Assembly: GCF_035998675.1 (NCBI RefSeq)
Contig: NZ_DASYHI010000023.1
Span: 124,001 to 188,000, forward strand
Reading direction: 5' to 3'
Source: Telluribacter sp035998675
GTDB lineage: Bacteria; Bacteroidota; Bacteroidia; Cytophagales; Spirosomataceae
Length of the DNA stretch: 64,000 nt
Position numbers and translations under genes: made by a program. Shown piece after piece: positions 36,052 to 45,632 of the stretch. Within the stretch, counting starts at the first letter, position 1, and each line of letters opens with the position of its first letter. The notes below the pieces were generated by a model, which worked only from the letters and a program-made list of their open reading frames with translations, did no database searches and was not told where the DNA came from.

Positions 36052-36954
36052 TCAGTTTTTTGCTAATAGTAAAGCACCCGTAGGGACTACATCTTCGCCA
36101 AGCTGAGAAAGTGCAATAACAGGTACTGGTTGAAAAACAGGTACTATATAACCGGGCAGAGCCTGGCGCACCGCCCGAAGAAGCGGTTCTCCGAGTAACG
36201 ATACGCCACCGCCCAAAATAATAATATCCGGATGAAAAAGGTGTACCACGTGAGAAAGTCCAAAGGCCAGATCATCAGCGTATTGGTTTAGAATTGCCCA
36301 GGCGGCGGGGTCCTCTTCCAGAAGGGCCGTTGACAAATAGCGGGCTTCCTGCGAGGTAGCCGACCCGATTGCTTTTTTAAGTGCGGAACTTTCAGGAAGC
36401 GCTGGAATTCTATTGCGGATCAGCCTGTCCAGCGCCCAGCCGGAACAGCACGACTCCAGCGTTGCCCCTTCCTTATCCAAACGCAGGTGCCCAATTTCAG
36501 CTTCCCCCGGAGATGCGCTATGAAACAATTTTCCATAATTGACCATTCCCCCCCCTACTCCACTGCCCAGGGTACTATAAAAAACGTGGTCGTAATTCTT
36601 TCCCGCTCCACACTGGGCTTCGCCCAAGGCTGCGACATTGGCATCGTTTTCCACTTTTACTTTGGCTCCGGTCAGTTCATGAAGCCAGGTGACAATATCA
36701 AAACCCGACCAGCCCGCTATTTGGTGGGAAGTGGCGATCCGGCCAGTAGCCCGGTTGACGGGTCCACCAAAACCAACGCCGATGGCCGTTGGGAAGGCAG
36801 GAAGCGCACGAAGTACCTGTTCAATGGTTTCCCGGATTCCTTGGGCTCCTTTTTCTTTATCCACCTCAAACCGGAAACGTTCCCTAATAAGACCGTCAGC
36901 CTCACCGGTGACTACCTGTATCTTGGTTCCGCCAATTTCAATGCCGACATTCAT
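36052..36954 (-). CDS. ROK-family sugar kinase lacking the zinc-site cysteines
   Basis: The 300-residue protein opens with MNVGIEIGGTKIQVV (ATP-phosphate loop) and has GVGFGGPVN, ENDANVAALGEA (catalytic Asp) and GEAEIGHLRLD (sugar-contacting E-x-G-H). In most ROK kinases the next segment is CxCGxxGCxE, a structural zinc site. Here it reads EGATLESCCSGWALD, so the usual cysteine ladder is missing. The rest, including the GLSHVVHLFHPDIIILGGG block, is normal. It probably phosphorylates glucose or a related hexose or amino sugar. It is the first gene of a two-gene operon with the SIS isomerase. Confidence 0.87.
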   Translation of the reverse strand: MNVGIEIGGTKIQVVTGEADGLIRERFRFEVDKEKGAQGIRETIEQVLRALPAFPTAIGVGFGGPVNRATGRIATSHQIAGWSGFDIVTWLHELTGAKVKVENDANVAALGEAQCGAGKNYDHVFYSTLGSGVGGGMVNYGKLFHSASPGEAEIGHLRLDKEGATLESCCSGWALDRLIRNRIPALPESSALKKAIGSATSQEARYLSTALLEEDPAAWAILNQYADDLAFGLSHVVHLFHPDIIILGGGVSLLGEPLLRAVRQALPGYIVPVFQPVPVIALSQLGEDVVPTGALLLAKN

Positions 36955-37132
36955 TTATTTTTTGTCAATGAATTGGTAAAATAATAGTTAGAGCAAAGAT
37001 GCTAAAATTTTACTGTCTGAATAGCCTGGTCAAATATTTATTGAATTTCCGGATGGTATCCCATCAAGAATAGCCTGCCAAACAATAGCGGCAGTGGCTG
37101 GTTATGCATAGGATTACTTAACGTATAAGGTT

Positions 37133-37372
37133 ATGAAAACAAAACAAGGGATAGCAGGATTTCTGATAATCCTGGGCATGGCTACCGCACCCATAGCTTG
37201 TGAATCCAAAACCGAACGGAAAGCAGAGAAAGTACAGGATGCCTACAAAGACGCCGTGGATGCACGGCAGGAAGGCGATACCAGCGAAATGCGGGAAACG
37301 CAAGCCGACCTGGACACTGCCCGTCAGGAATATCGGGAATTAGCTAAGGATACTGTCCGAAAGAGAAACTAA
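37133..37372 (+). CDS. small exported Lys/Glu-rich helical protein, possible lipoprotein
   Basis: This 79-residue product has a hydrophobic leader (residues 5-22) followed by C23, so it may be a lipoprotein, although the lipobox (PIAC) is weak. The mature part is highly charged and helical (ERKAEKVQDAYKDAVDARQ), like small stress-related or spacer lipoproteins. I recognise no family. It stands alone in its transcription unit and is followed 17 bases later by a strong terminator, which supports it as a real gene. Confidence 0.7.
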   Translation: MKTKQGIAGFLIILGMATAPIACESKTERKAEKVQDAYKDAVDARQEGDTSEMRETQADLDTARQEYRELAKDTVRKRN

Positions 37373-37388
37373 TTTCTCCATTTACAGG

Positions 37389-37430
37389 AGCCAACGTACT
37401 TTCTATAAAAGGTACGTTGGCTCTTTTTTT
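37389..37430 (+). terminator. Rho-independent terminator
   Basis: An 11-bp perfect stem (agccaacgtac and complement) with a 12-base loop is followed by seven T residues. It ends the small exported-protein gene on the plus strand. Confidence 0.92.
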
Positions 37431-37517
37431 ATGACGAACAGGTATATATTTTCCATAAGCTATTTTACTACTAATCTCTTGCCCCAGCTTATTGATAGAT
37501 GAATTAGTTTGTAAACT

Positions 37518-37573
37518 TTTGTCAGGCTGAGCGGAGTCGAAGCCCGGGCTTCGACTCCGCTCAGCCTGACAAA
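37518..37573. repeat. 56-bp perfect palindrome in intergenic region
   Basis: The left half starts ttttgtcaggctgagcggag and continues to a central agcccgggct. The right half is its exact reverse complement, with the axis between 37545 and 37546. The 404-base gap (37373-37776) also holds the terminator at 37389-37430 and otherwise no gene. Similar gtcaggctgagcggagtcg palindromes recur as dispersed intergenic repeats in Bacteroidota (general knowledge). Only one copy is in this window. It can form a long cruciform or RNA hairpin and may double as a terminator. Confidence 0.85.
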
Positions 37574-37776
37574 CCTAATCGCATACTTTACAACTCTATT
37601 TACTTTTCTATAACGCCTCTAAATAATGGGTCAGGACATTGTAGATTAAAAGTGAGAGAATTTGAACAAATAAAAGAAAGTAATTTTTTGACAATGTGCT
37701 TACCAAAACATAAAGGATAGGAGCTGGTTAGTAGGTAAATGAATGCATATTACCAGTAGAAATAAACCTAATAGTT

Positions 37777-38976
37777 ATGAAAAAGTCTGGAATCCATACC
37801 CTAGATCAGCGCATATACCGAAGGGAATTTATCCACTACGCAGGTACCTCCGCCCTTATGCTGCCGGCCCTGTCACTGCTGTCAGGATGCGGAGGAAAAG
37901 AAAATCAGTCTTCGGAAAAAACCGAGGCTACCGATGCCTCCGGCGACAGGCAACTAGGAATAGCCCTGGTGGGGCTGGGCAATTATAGCGAAGGCCAGCT
38001 GGGACCGGCTCTGAAAGAAACCAAGTTGTGCCGACTGGCCGGTATAGTAACAGGTACCCCCGAAAAGGCCGAAAAGTGGAAGAAGGAGTACGGCATTCCG
38101 GATCAGAATGTGTACAACTACCAGACCTTTGACCAGATAAAGGACAACCCCGAGATAGACATTGTATACGTAGTACTGCCCAACGCTATGCACGCTGAAT
38201 ATACAATCAGGGCGGCGCAGGCCGGTAAACATGTCATTTGTGAAAAACCAATGGCAACTACCTCAGCAGATTGCAAGAAGATGATTGACGCCTGTAATCA
38301 GGCTGGCAAAAAACTCGGCATTGGGTACCGCCTCCACTTTGAGCCCCACAACCTCGAAATGATGCGCCTGGGACAGCAGCTGGAGTTTGGGCAGGTAAAA
38401 CGGATTATCGCTCAGAACGGTCAAAAACAAGGAAACGACACTCCGTGGCGCTTTGATAAAGAATTATCGGGTGGAGGTCCCCTTCCTGATGTTGGTATAT
38501 ACTGCATTCAGGGAGCCATTTATACCAAAGGCCAGGTACCCGTTTCGGTAACGGCCCGGTACCATCCAGTGACGGATCAGGAGAAATTCAGTGAGGTGGA
38601 GGAAGGAATGGATTTCCAAATGCAGTTTGAGGATGGCTCAGTGGCCGATTGCAAGACCAGCTACAACGACAAATACAACCTGCTGCGGGCCGAAGCGGCC
38701 AACGGCTGGTTTGAACTGGACCCTGCCTACCCCTACGATGGTCTTAAAGGCAGAACCAGCCGGGGCCCCATGGATATTGAAAATATCAACCAGCAGGCCC
38801 GTCAGATGGACGCCTTTGCGGCAAGTATTATTAATAACGCTGAAAATCCGGTAACGGGCGAAATGGGTATGCGCGATGTGCAGCTCATTGAGGCTATCTA
38901 TCAGGCCGCTGACTCCGGCAGAAAAATATCAACCACCCAGGTAGTAAAGGTACTTGACCATTACCAAACAGCCTAA
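37777..38976 (+). CDS. Gfo/Idh/MocA-family oxidoreductase with Tat/lipoprotein signal
   Basis: The 399-residue protein starts with a twin-arginine export signal (YRREFIHYAGTSALMLP) that ends in a lipobox LLSGC (C38), so it is likely a periplasmic lipoprotein exported folded with its cofactor. The Rossmann domain shows IALVGLGNYS and the family EKP motif (HVICEKPMATT). The C-terminal domain includes GYRLHFEPHN and GGGPLPDVGIYCIQG, as in glucose-fructose oxidoreductases. Members use tightly bound NADP to oxidise or interconvert sugars. It stands alone between a palindromic repeat and a convergent cation transporter gene. A periplasmic sugar redox role fits the other oxidoreductases in the window. 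Confidence 0.92.
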   Translation: MKKSGIHTLDQRIYRREFIHYAGTSALMLPALSLLSGCGGKENQSSEKTEATDASGDRQLGIALVGLGNYSEGQLGPALKETKLCRLAGIVTGTPEKAEKWKKEYGIPDQNVYNYQTFDQIKDNPEIDIVYVVLPNAMHAEYTIRAAQAGKHVICEKPMATTSADCKKMIDACNQAGKKLGIGYRLHFEPHNLEMMRLGQQLEFGQVKRIIAQNGQKQGNDTPWRFDKELSGGGPLPDVGIYCIQGAIYTKGQVPVSVTARYHPVTDQEKFSEVEEGMDFQMQFEDGSVADCKTSYNDKYNLLRAEAANGWFELDPAYPYDGLKGRTSRGPMDIENINQQARQMDAFAASIINNAENPVTGEMGMRDVQLIEAIYQAADSGRKISTTQVVKVLDHYQTA

Positions 38977-39022
38977 GTACCTGAGTGAATAAAGACCTAA
39001 CCGGTGTAATTATAAAAGCAAA

Positions 39023-39928
39023 TCAGGTAGGGGGTGTACCGGGTTCAATGTGAATTAAAACGCCGGTAAACTGGGGCAGTTCCGTTTGTATTCTTCCCTT
39101 GACCCGGTGCGCTACCTCGTGTCCTTTTTCAACCGTGAGGTCTTTATCTACCCAGATGTGCAGGTCAGCATAATTCATTATGCCCATTTTTCGGATATGA
39201 CATTTTTCTACCTTTATAACTTCCGGAACCTGCTCGGCCAGGTTTTTTACCCGGATGGTCAGTTCGGGATCCAGATTTTCATCCAGTAGCTCGCCCAGCG
39301 CGGGCCGAAGGATCAGGTAAGAATTGATAATAATGATCCCCGCCGCGAGTAAGGCAGCCCAGTCGTCCGCTACTTCATAGCCTTCCCCGCCCAGTAATCC
39401 GATGGAAATACCAATAAAGGCGGCAACCGACGTTATGGCATCGCTCCGGTGGTGGAAGGCGTCGGCTTTTACCACTTCACTGTTCATTTCTACGCCTGTC
39501 TTCAAAACATATCGGTACATCAATTCCTTAATGGCTATAACCACTATCAGGATACCCAGCGTAAATGGAGCCGGCGCTTGGTGGGGGGTCCGGATATTTT
39601 CGATACTCTGACGAATAATAAGTACTGCTGCGGTAAAGAGGGCCAGAGAAATACCCACCGCCAGCAAAGCCTCTATTTTGCCGTGGCCGTAGGGATGGTC
39701 TTTGTCGGCGGGTTTGGCAGACCACTTCAGGCCCAGCCAAAGCATTGCCGAGGAAAAAATATCAATGGTTGACTCAATGGAATCAGCGATCAGGGCGTAG
39801 GAATTACCAAAAATTCCACCCAGCGCCTTCATGATAGCCAGCACTGCACTAACGACCAGCCCCAACAAGGTAGTTTTGAGGCCTTTCTCGGAAAGGTGGG
39901 TTTGGGAATATGTAGGTTGGTCCTGCAC
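39023..39928 (-). CDS. cation diffusion facilitator (CDF) metal efflux protein
   Basis: The 301-residue protein has six predicted membrane helices, then a cytoplasmic C-terminal domain (about 215-301). Metal-site motifs are present: ADSIESTIDIFSS in the second helix, DHPYGHGKIEAL between helices, and HHRSDAITS in the fifth helix. CDF proteins exchange cytoplasmic Zn2+, Fe2+ or Mn2+ for protons. It follows the DUF2231-like gene by two bases, so the two are probably co-transcribed. The metal cannot be told from these motifs alone. Confidence 0.93.
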   Translation of the reverse strand: MQDQPTYSQTHLSEKGLKTTLLGLVVSAVLAIMKALGGIFGNSYALIADSIESTIDIFSSAMLWLGLKWSAKPADKDHPYGHGKIEALLAVGISLALFTAAVLIIRQSIENIRTPHQAPAPFTLGILIVVIAIKELMYRYVLKTGVEMNSEVVKADAFHHRSDAITSVAAFIGISIGLLGGEGYEVADDWAALLAAGIIIINSYLILRPALGELLDENLDPELTIRVKNLAEQVPEVIKVEKCHIRKMGIMNYADLHIWVDKDLTVEKGHEVAHRVKGRIQTELPQFTGVLIHIEPGTPPT

Positions 39929-39930
39929 GA

Positions 39931-40428
39931 TTATTTAATATATTCGGTACAGTCGGCGGCGGGTACCTTCACGCCACCCGCCTGCTGATATACCACCCGC
40001 GCCCCCAAATGCCCGGCGTACATAAGGTACCCGGACCCGACCAGCATCAGGCAAAAAACACCCATTCGAAGTACCTTCCTGTACCGCCGAATAAGCCCTG
40101 AAATCAAACCCAGGTCAACGGCCGTGGCCCCGGAAAAAATATAAGCCGTGTAGTAAGCAGCTATCTCGTGGTCTTTTAGTACGGTTGGGTCACAAATAGT
40201 ACGGGATACAATACCATCGGCCAAATCGCCGGTGTAAATAGCTAACCAGGCCGAAATGTAGCCTCCATATAACAAATAAGAGCCTGCCCTTTGCCAGAAA
40301 GGTGCAGACTCTTTTAAATTTACTACTGCAACCAATTGAAAAACTGTTGACACCAGCAGCAGGACCAAAGGAAAATGCAGTACCAGCGGGTGCCATATTT
40401 CAGTCCGCCAAAAGTCCGGTTCAGTCAT
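39931..40428 (-). CDS. DUF2231-like small membrane protein
   Basis: This 165-residue protein has four hydrophobic segments and begins IWHPLVLHFPLVLLL, the His-containing opening helix of the DUF2231 group. DHEIAAYYT follows after a loop. Several conserved histidines suggest metal or haem contact, but this is unproven. It lies in a compact minus-strand run with a small lipoprotein gene upstream (3 bases) and the CDF gene downstream (2 bases), suggesting a shared role in metal or redox homeostasis. The function is unknown. Confidence 0.7.
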   Translation of the reverse strand: MTEPDFWRTEIWHPLVLHFPLVLLLVSTVFQLVAVVNLKESAPFWQRAGSYLLYGGYISAWLAIYTGDLADGIVSRTICDPTVLKDHEIAAYYTAYIFSGATAVDLGLISGLIRRYRKVLRMGVFCLMLVGSGYLMYAGHLGARVVYQQAGGVKVPAADCTEYIK

Positions 40429-40431
40429 TGG

Positions 40432-40749
40432 TTATTCGAGTATTCTCACGGCGCGGGGTTCTAAACGGTTACCTACCTTTTCAACTTCTACTTCTACCCT
40501 ACCCCCTTCCCTAAGCTGGTCAAAATTTACTGTCTGGCCATTTTGGGTAAGTTCGGTAGATTCATTAAAATACAGCTCCAAACGTTTATCGTCTTCGGTC
40601 TTTACGTAAATTTCAGATTTTTCTGCCTCTACTTCGTCAATTACTCCCTGATAGGTGCCCGATTCTACGACATCCGTTTTTTCCTGGCAAGCGTAAAGAA
40701 ACGGAACAAACAATAGAAAAGCCAACAGGATTGATTTTACATTTTTCAT
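40432..40749 (-). CDS. small lipoprotein with OB-like (DUF5666-like) domain
   Basis: The 105-residue product has a lipoprotein signal ending FLYAC (C21). The rest reads as a small beta-barrel with alternating strands (YQGVIDEVEAEKSEIYVKT, GGRVEVEVEKVGNRLEPRAV), similar to DUF5666 domains. It is the first gene of the run that continues through the DUF2231-like and CDF genes. No enzymatic motif is visible; ligand binding at the membrane surface is possible. Confidence 0.75.
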   Translation of the reverse strand: MKNVKSILLAFLLFVPFLYACQEKTDVVESGTYQGVIDEVEAEKSEIYVKTEDDKRLELYFNESTELTQNGQTVNFDQLREGGRVEVEVEKVGNRLEPRAVRILE

Positions 40750-40863
40750 AGTGTTAAAAGGTTTGATGGATGAAAGTTATAAAGTACCTTCCTGTACTTT
40801 TAACAGTGTATACCTGAACCTCGAAAAAATACCATGCCATTCATGCCACCTCAGCCCGCATCA

Positions 40864-41289
40864 CTAGCGGGACCTCAGAAACGACAAGCTGCAATCCAGT
40901 TCACAGGACGGGAAGAGTACCAGTGTATCGCCCCGGAACCTGAGCCGCTGGTAGAATACCGGACTCAAATTATTTATAACAAATCCCATCTGTTGTTCAC
41001 CCAATACGGTGGTATCTATCCTGTAAAAACGGCTGCTGTTATAATATTCCAGCTCGTCGCCCTGGGTCATGAGCGTACCTTCATTGGTAAAGGTAATGGT
41101 TTGGGGTGGGGTAGCCGGTATGCTCCTGACAAGGATGAGCGAGTCGCGCGGAATCCGGCGCTCTACCAGCCGCCAGGTACCTACCACGCGCGGATCAGCC
41201 CGGCCTAACTGCGGGTCTGGCCGGGTACAAGCCGTAACACAAAGTGCTGCCAGCAGGGCCAGTCCATAACCTTTAAAAATATTTTTCAT
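40864..41289 (-). CDS. lipocalin-like small lipoprotein
   Basis: The frame is open from 41325, but the ATG at 41289 gives a clean lipoprotein signal (MKNIFKGYGLALLAALCVTAC, C21) and is preferred (141 residues). The mature part begins VVGTWRLVERRIP and continues with strands such as TITFTNEGTL and DTLVLFPSC, resembling small lipocalin-like beta proteins common in Cytophagales. It is not in an obvious operon. The function is unknown. Two cysteines near the C-terminus (SCELDC) could form a disulphide. Confidence 0.72.
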   Translation of the reverse strand: MKNIFKGYGLALLAALCVTACTRPDPQLGRADPRVVGTWRLVERRIPRDSLILVRSIPATPPQTITFTNEGTLMTQGDELEYYNSSRFYRIDTTVLGEQQMGFVINNLSPVFYQRLRFRGDTLVLFPSCELDCSLSFLRSR

Positions 41290-41343
41290 GCCAACCTTCT
41301 GATTGTTTTTGGTCTTGCCCGCCAACGGAACATTTAGCCTGGC

Positions 41344-41766
41344 TTAAACCGTACCCGATAAGTTCCAATGCTGCGCCAAACTGGTCAGGAAAGATACGGT
41401 AATAGGTTTGGATTCAAAACCAATAACGATAGGATACGCCAGCGCCCGTACTTCGTCTTCCGGATTGACGGAGGAAGAAAGTACTACTACCCTTGTTTCC
41501 GGAAACCGGGGCAGGAAGCTCCGCATAAATTCTTCCAGGAACTCCCAACCGCTCAAAACGGGCATATACAAATCAAGGAAAACAATTCGGGGATAAGAAT
41601 CGCTCAACTTGTCTCCCGGCTGGATCAATTCTTTATAATAGTCGATAGCGGCAAGACCGTTCGCCAGAGAAATAATATTTCGCGCGAATCCTGCTTTTTT
41701 TACGACCAAAGCACCCAGCATCCGGGTTACTTCGTCATCTTCTACAATAAGTACACTCTCAATCAT
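41344..41766 (-). CDS. single-domain response regulator (REC only)
   Basis: The 140-residue protein is a stand-alone receiver: D10/D11 acid pair, phosphoacceptor D65 in IVFLDLYMP, a Ser switch in VVVLSSS and K120 in ESKPI. It lacks any output domain, so it signals by protein contact or as part of a phosphorelay. Its ATG overlaps the TGA of the large histidine kinase gene by four bases, a strong sign of coupled translation and a cognate pair. The output is unknown. Confidence 0.92.
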   Translation of the reverse strand: MIESVLIVEDDEVTRMLGALVVKKAGFARNIISLANGLAAIDYYKELIQPGDKLSDSYPRIVFLDLYMPVLSGWEFLEEFMRSFLPRFPETRVVVLSSSVNPEDEVRALAYPIVIGFESKPITVSFLTSLAQHWNLSGTV

Positions 41767-44700
41767 GGGTTATTTTTGAAAGTTAGTGTGAAGGTAGTCC
41801 CGGCATCTACGCGGCTTTCAATGCCTATATCCCCGCCCAGGGCTTCCATTTGCGACTTGATTAGATAGAGTCCCAGGCCTTTGCTGTCGGGTCGGTCGTG
41901 GAAGCGCTGGTACAGACCAAACAGGCGGTCTTTGTAACGCTCTACCTCCAGACCGATGCCATTGTCTTTAAACCGGAGAACAACATTTTTCCCGTTCCGG
42001 CTGGTACTTATCTCTATTTTCAGAGGTCGGTGCGGGGACCTGAACTTCAGGGCATTTGTCAATAAATTTAAAAATATACTCTCCAGATAAGACTGATTAA
42101 AGTACACGGCCGGGGCCTCCCCGGTGTTGATAAGTACTTCGGCACTTGCCTCCTGTAGGGGTACTTTCAGGTGCATGAGTAGCTTTTCAAGTACTTCGGC
42201 AAAGGTAATTTTTTCTTTCTGAACCGCGGGGCTATCTTTTATTATCAGGACCTTAACCAAATCATTTATAGTTTCATCAAGTACCAGCGTTGATTTTTTT
42301 AAACCGTCCAGAATATCCTGCAACAGCGGGTCTTCAATCGGGTTACCTTCAACCAATTGCATCAAACCCAATATATTAGAAAGCGGAGCCCGAAAATTAT
42401 GGGAGGTTATGTAGGAGAACTGCTGTAAATCCTTGTTGGACTGGGTAAGTACTTCAATAAGCTTTTCCCGTTCATTCAACTCATTGATTCGTTGGGTAAC
42501 GTCACGTGAATTCACCACAATCCCCCCCACCGATGGGTCATCGGTCATGTCGGTCACGATAGTCTCGATCCAGCGGTAGTTTTTATCCGAATCAATAAAA
42601 CGGAAAGGCTCTATCTGGATGCGCTTCTCCTTACCCAACAATTCAAAATACCTTAGTATCCGCTCGCGGTCGTCCTCGTGTATAAAAGCGAACGCGCTTT
42701 TTCCCAGATATTCCTCAGGCTCTGTACCTAACACCTGCCTGGTACTGGGGCTTACGTAGAGGTAGTTACCCTCCTTGTCCAGAATACCAATCAAATCAGA
42801 CCCGTCCTGGATCAACCGCCGGAACCGTTGTTCCCTCAACTCCAGCTTCTGCTTGGCTTTAACCATGTTGGTTATATTTTTAAGGTACACCGACAGGCCC
42901 GTACCGGACGGGTAGGCGTTTACCCCGTACCATTTGTCCGAGACTGGCAAATATTCCTCAAACTGCACAAATCTATTTTCAACCACCGCTCGGTGTAATT
43001 CAGCAGTAAATTTTTCGGAAATCTCCTGAGAGATAACGTCCCACAATTTCTTCCCCAAAAAACTATTCTTACATACCTCCAGGATACTTTGGGCCTCCCG
43101 GTTCAGGTAAATTACTTCCCAGTCTTTATCAACCGCAAAAAATCCATCGGTTATACTTTCCAGGATGGAACCGATGCGTTCATTGTAGCGGACAATCTCC
43201 TCCTCGAGTCCTTTCTTTTCGGTGATATCCTTAACCGAGGCGTACAAAAGTTTTTCCCCCTCCACAGGTATACAGTCCCAGGCAAGCCATTTGATATCGC
43301 CGGTTTTGGTGATGTACCTGTTTTCGCCGTAGAACGGTACGTTGTCGTTAAAAACTTTATCAATGGCGCACTTGGTAAATTCCTGGTCGTCGGGATGGAC
43401 AAATTCGTAGTAGGGTCTGGAAAGCAACTCCTGTGTTGAGTAGCCAAGTAAGCTGGTAGCCGTGGTGTTAATTTTCTTAAAGTAGCCATCAGCACCAAAA
43501 ATGCAGAGAATATCCGGAGAGTGATTAAAAAACCGATTTAATTCGTCCTCACTTTTCTTGCGTTGAATATCCAGGGCAATCTGAACGGCTATCTGCTGGA
43601 GGAGGAGGGAAATGCTTTCGCCGTAGGTAATGTTCGTATCAGTCATAAAAGTAAAGACCGCAATTACCTCTCCCTTATACAAGATGGGTAAACCAACGAC
43701 CGCGTTTAATCCGGCCAGCCGGGCCTGCTCCGTTCGCCGGATCTTGTTATCAACCTGGATATCATTCCATACCTCCAGCTGTTGGTTCTGCCATACAATG
43801 CCCGGAAAACCTTCTCCGCACTTAAATCCCGACCGGTGGTTATAACTGAATATTTCCGCGATAGCTTCCTCCGCCCAGCCTCCTTTCCGAAGGAGTTCTT
43901 TTTTATCCATACTAATAAGCCAGGCTTCACCCATCCTGAATTGCATGAATGTCCCAATCAGGCGCAGGGTTTCGACGAGGGCATCGTCTATACTTTCGAA
44001 TTTTCCCAGGGCCGTAATTATATTCTGCACCAGTATCTGTTCCTGCTCTTTTTCATAGAGGATACTAATGTCCTGGCTAATGCCGGCAATCCCGATTATT
44101 TCCTGTTTTTCGTCCCGTAGTGGAATCTTTGTGGTTTTAATCCAAATTCGTTTTCCTTCGGGGGTTTCTACCAATTCTTCCCGGTCGAAGATAGGCTGAC
44201 CGCTATGGAATAGCTGCAAATCGTCCTGATGAATAATTTCGGCGATTTCGGGCGCAAAATAATCGGCGGCGGTTTTCCCCAGCGTTTCTTCTTCTGTTTT
44301 GGCTCCCAGCAGTCTAAGGTTGGCCTGGTTGTTAATTACATGCCTCAACTCCCGATCTTTTACAAATACGTAATCCGGCAGGTTATCGATAATGGCTCGC
44401 AGCAAATTGCGTTCTTTCTGGTTGGCCTGCTCCTGTTCCTTGGCTTTGGTTATGTCCTGCAATGCCCCCACAATCCGGATGGGAGTACCGCTCTGCTCAC
44501 GGACAATAATGATGTTTTCTTTTACAAAAGCATAGGCACCGTCGGACTTCCTAAAACGGTACTCGCCGGTCCAGGAGGAGGCTTCCGCGTTTTCTATAAC
44601 TTCCCGGATTCTGGCACTTATGAAACCAATATCGTCCGGATGTACATTAGATTCCCAAAAATTTTCGGGCCATTTCTGAGCTGGAAAATCGTAGCCATAC

Positions 44701-45632
44701 AGCGTATTGTAACCTTCACTCCGGTATATTTTACCTTCTTTGATATTCCAGTCCCAGATAGCATCCGAAATAGCCTGCGTGGCGAGAGTCAGGCGTTCGG
44801 TGAGTTTTGCCAGTTGATTTTCCTGCTGCTTCCGGGCGGATATATCCCGAATAAAGCCACAGAAAAACTCTTCTCCATCCTGTTTTAAGGGTAGTACTGT
44901 AAGTTCAATGGGGAATTCCTTTTTGCTTTTATTAACCGCCGTAAGTTCCAACAATACGTTAAGAGCTGGCCCGTGCCCAGTTTTCACATACCTGTCTACA
45001 CCCTGCTCGTGGCGCTTCCTGAAAGCAGGCGGTACAATAAGGTCCGAAAGGATCAGGCCCATTACTTCTTTTTCCTTCCAGCCGAAAATTTTCTCCGCTT
45101 GTGGATTCCAGAAAGTAATCGCTCCCTTTTTGTCAATGCAGATAATGGCGTCAAGGGCTGCGTTCATTATGAAATTCCTGCTTTCCACATTACGCTCTTG
45201 CAACTCCCGGGATTTTTTTTCCAGCAAAGCGTAATCTGTCACATCCACAATTGATAAGGAGATATATTGTATTTCTTCCTGATCGTTAAAAATTGGATGG
45301 AGCGTTAGGGTCCAATAACGTTTCTGGAAAGTATCGGTACCGGGAGCAGGTACTTCATATTCATGGTTTTCCAATTTTTGGGAGGTACCCGTGGAAAGTA
45401 CCTGAAACAACGATCTCCGCAGGTTCTCCAGACTCCCGGCATTTCTATCCGCACAAACCGGAAATACTTCCAGGAAACTCTGGCCGGTAAGCTGTTTTTC
45501 CTGACCTGCCAATAATTGAGTAAAGGCACAATTAAGTTTTACAACGGTAAAGACCGGCTCATCAGGCTTTAGGATGATACCGGCAACCGGAGAAAAATTA
45601 AATAGTTCCTCTGACTGTTTAGGAGATAACAT
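41763..45632 (-). CDS. multi-PAS/GAF sensor histidine kinase
   Basis: This 1289-residue cytoplasmic kinase has no membrane segment. It has a string of PAS/PAC domains in the N-terminal half (for example RNFIMNAALDAIICIDKKGAI, then a PAS_3-type unit and another with FVKDRELRH). A GAF domain lies at about 535-690, followed by three more PAS units. The kinase core has HisKA H1078 in SHNFRAPL and an HATPase with NLLTNALKF, DNGIGLE and GLGLYLIKSQ. Many sensor modules suggest integration of several internal signals such as redox or ligand state. It is coupled to the receiver gene downstream. Confidence 0.93.
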   Translation of the reverse strand: MLSPKQSEELFNFSPVAGIILKPDEPVFTVVKLNCAFTQLLAGQEKQLTGQSFLEVFPVCADRNAGSLENLRRSLFQVLSTGTSQKLENHEYEVPAPGTDTFQKRYWTLTLHPIFNDQEEIQYISLSIVDVTDYALLEKKSRELQERNVESRNFIMNAALDAIICIDKKGAITFWNPQAEKIFGWKEKEVMGLILSDLIVPPAFRKRHEQGVDRYVKTGHGPALNVLLELTAVNKSKKEFPIELTVLPLKQDGEEFFCGFIRDISARKQQENQLAKLTERLTLATQAISDAIWDWNIKEGKIYRSEGYNTLYGYDFPAQKWPENFWESNVHPDDIGFISARIREVIENAEASSWTGEYRFRKSDGAYAFVKENIIIVREQSGTPIRIVGALQDITKAKEQEQANQKERNLLRAIIDNLPDYVFVKDRELRHVINNQANLRLLGAKTEEETLGKTAADYFAPEIAEIIHQDDLQLFHSGQPIFDREELVETPEGKRIWIKTTKIPLRDEKQEIIGIAGISQDISILYEKEQEQILVQNIITALGKFESIDDALVETLRLIGTFMQFRMGEAWLISMDKKELLRKGGWAEEAIAEIFSYNHRSGFKCGEGFPGIVWQNQQLEVWNDIQVDNKIRRTEQARLAGLNAVVGLPILYKGEVIAVFTFMTDTNITYGESISLLLQQIAVQIALDIQRKKSEDELNRFFNHSPDILCIFGADGYFKKINTTATSLLGYSTQELLSRPYYEFVHPDDQEFTKCAIDKVFNDNVPFYGENRYITKTGDIKWLAWDCIPVEGEKLLYASVKDITEKKGLEEEIVRYNERIGSILESITDGFFAVDKDWEVIYLNREAQSILEVCKNSFLGKKLWDVISQEISEKFTAELHRAVVENRFVQFEEYLPVSDKWYGVNAYPSGTGLSVYLKNITNMVKAKQKLELREQRFRRLIQDGSDLIGILDKEGNYLYVSPSTRQVLGTEPEEYLGKSAFAFIHEDDRERILRYFELLGKEKRIQIEPFRFIDSDKNYRWIETIVTDMTDDPSVGGIVVNSRDVTQRINELNEREKLIEVLTQSNKDLQQFSYITSHNFRAPLSNILGLMQLVEGNPIEDPLLQDILDGLKKSTLVLDETINDLVKVLIIKDSPAVQKEKITFAEVLEKLLMHLKVPLQEASAEVLINTGEAPAVYFNQSYLESIFLNLLTNALKFRSPHRPLKIEISTSRNGKNVVLRFKDNGIGLEVERYKDRLFGLYQRFHDRPDSKGLGLYLIKSQMEALGGDIGIESRVDAGTTFTLTFKNNP

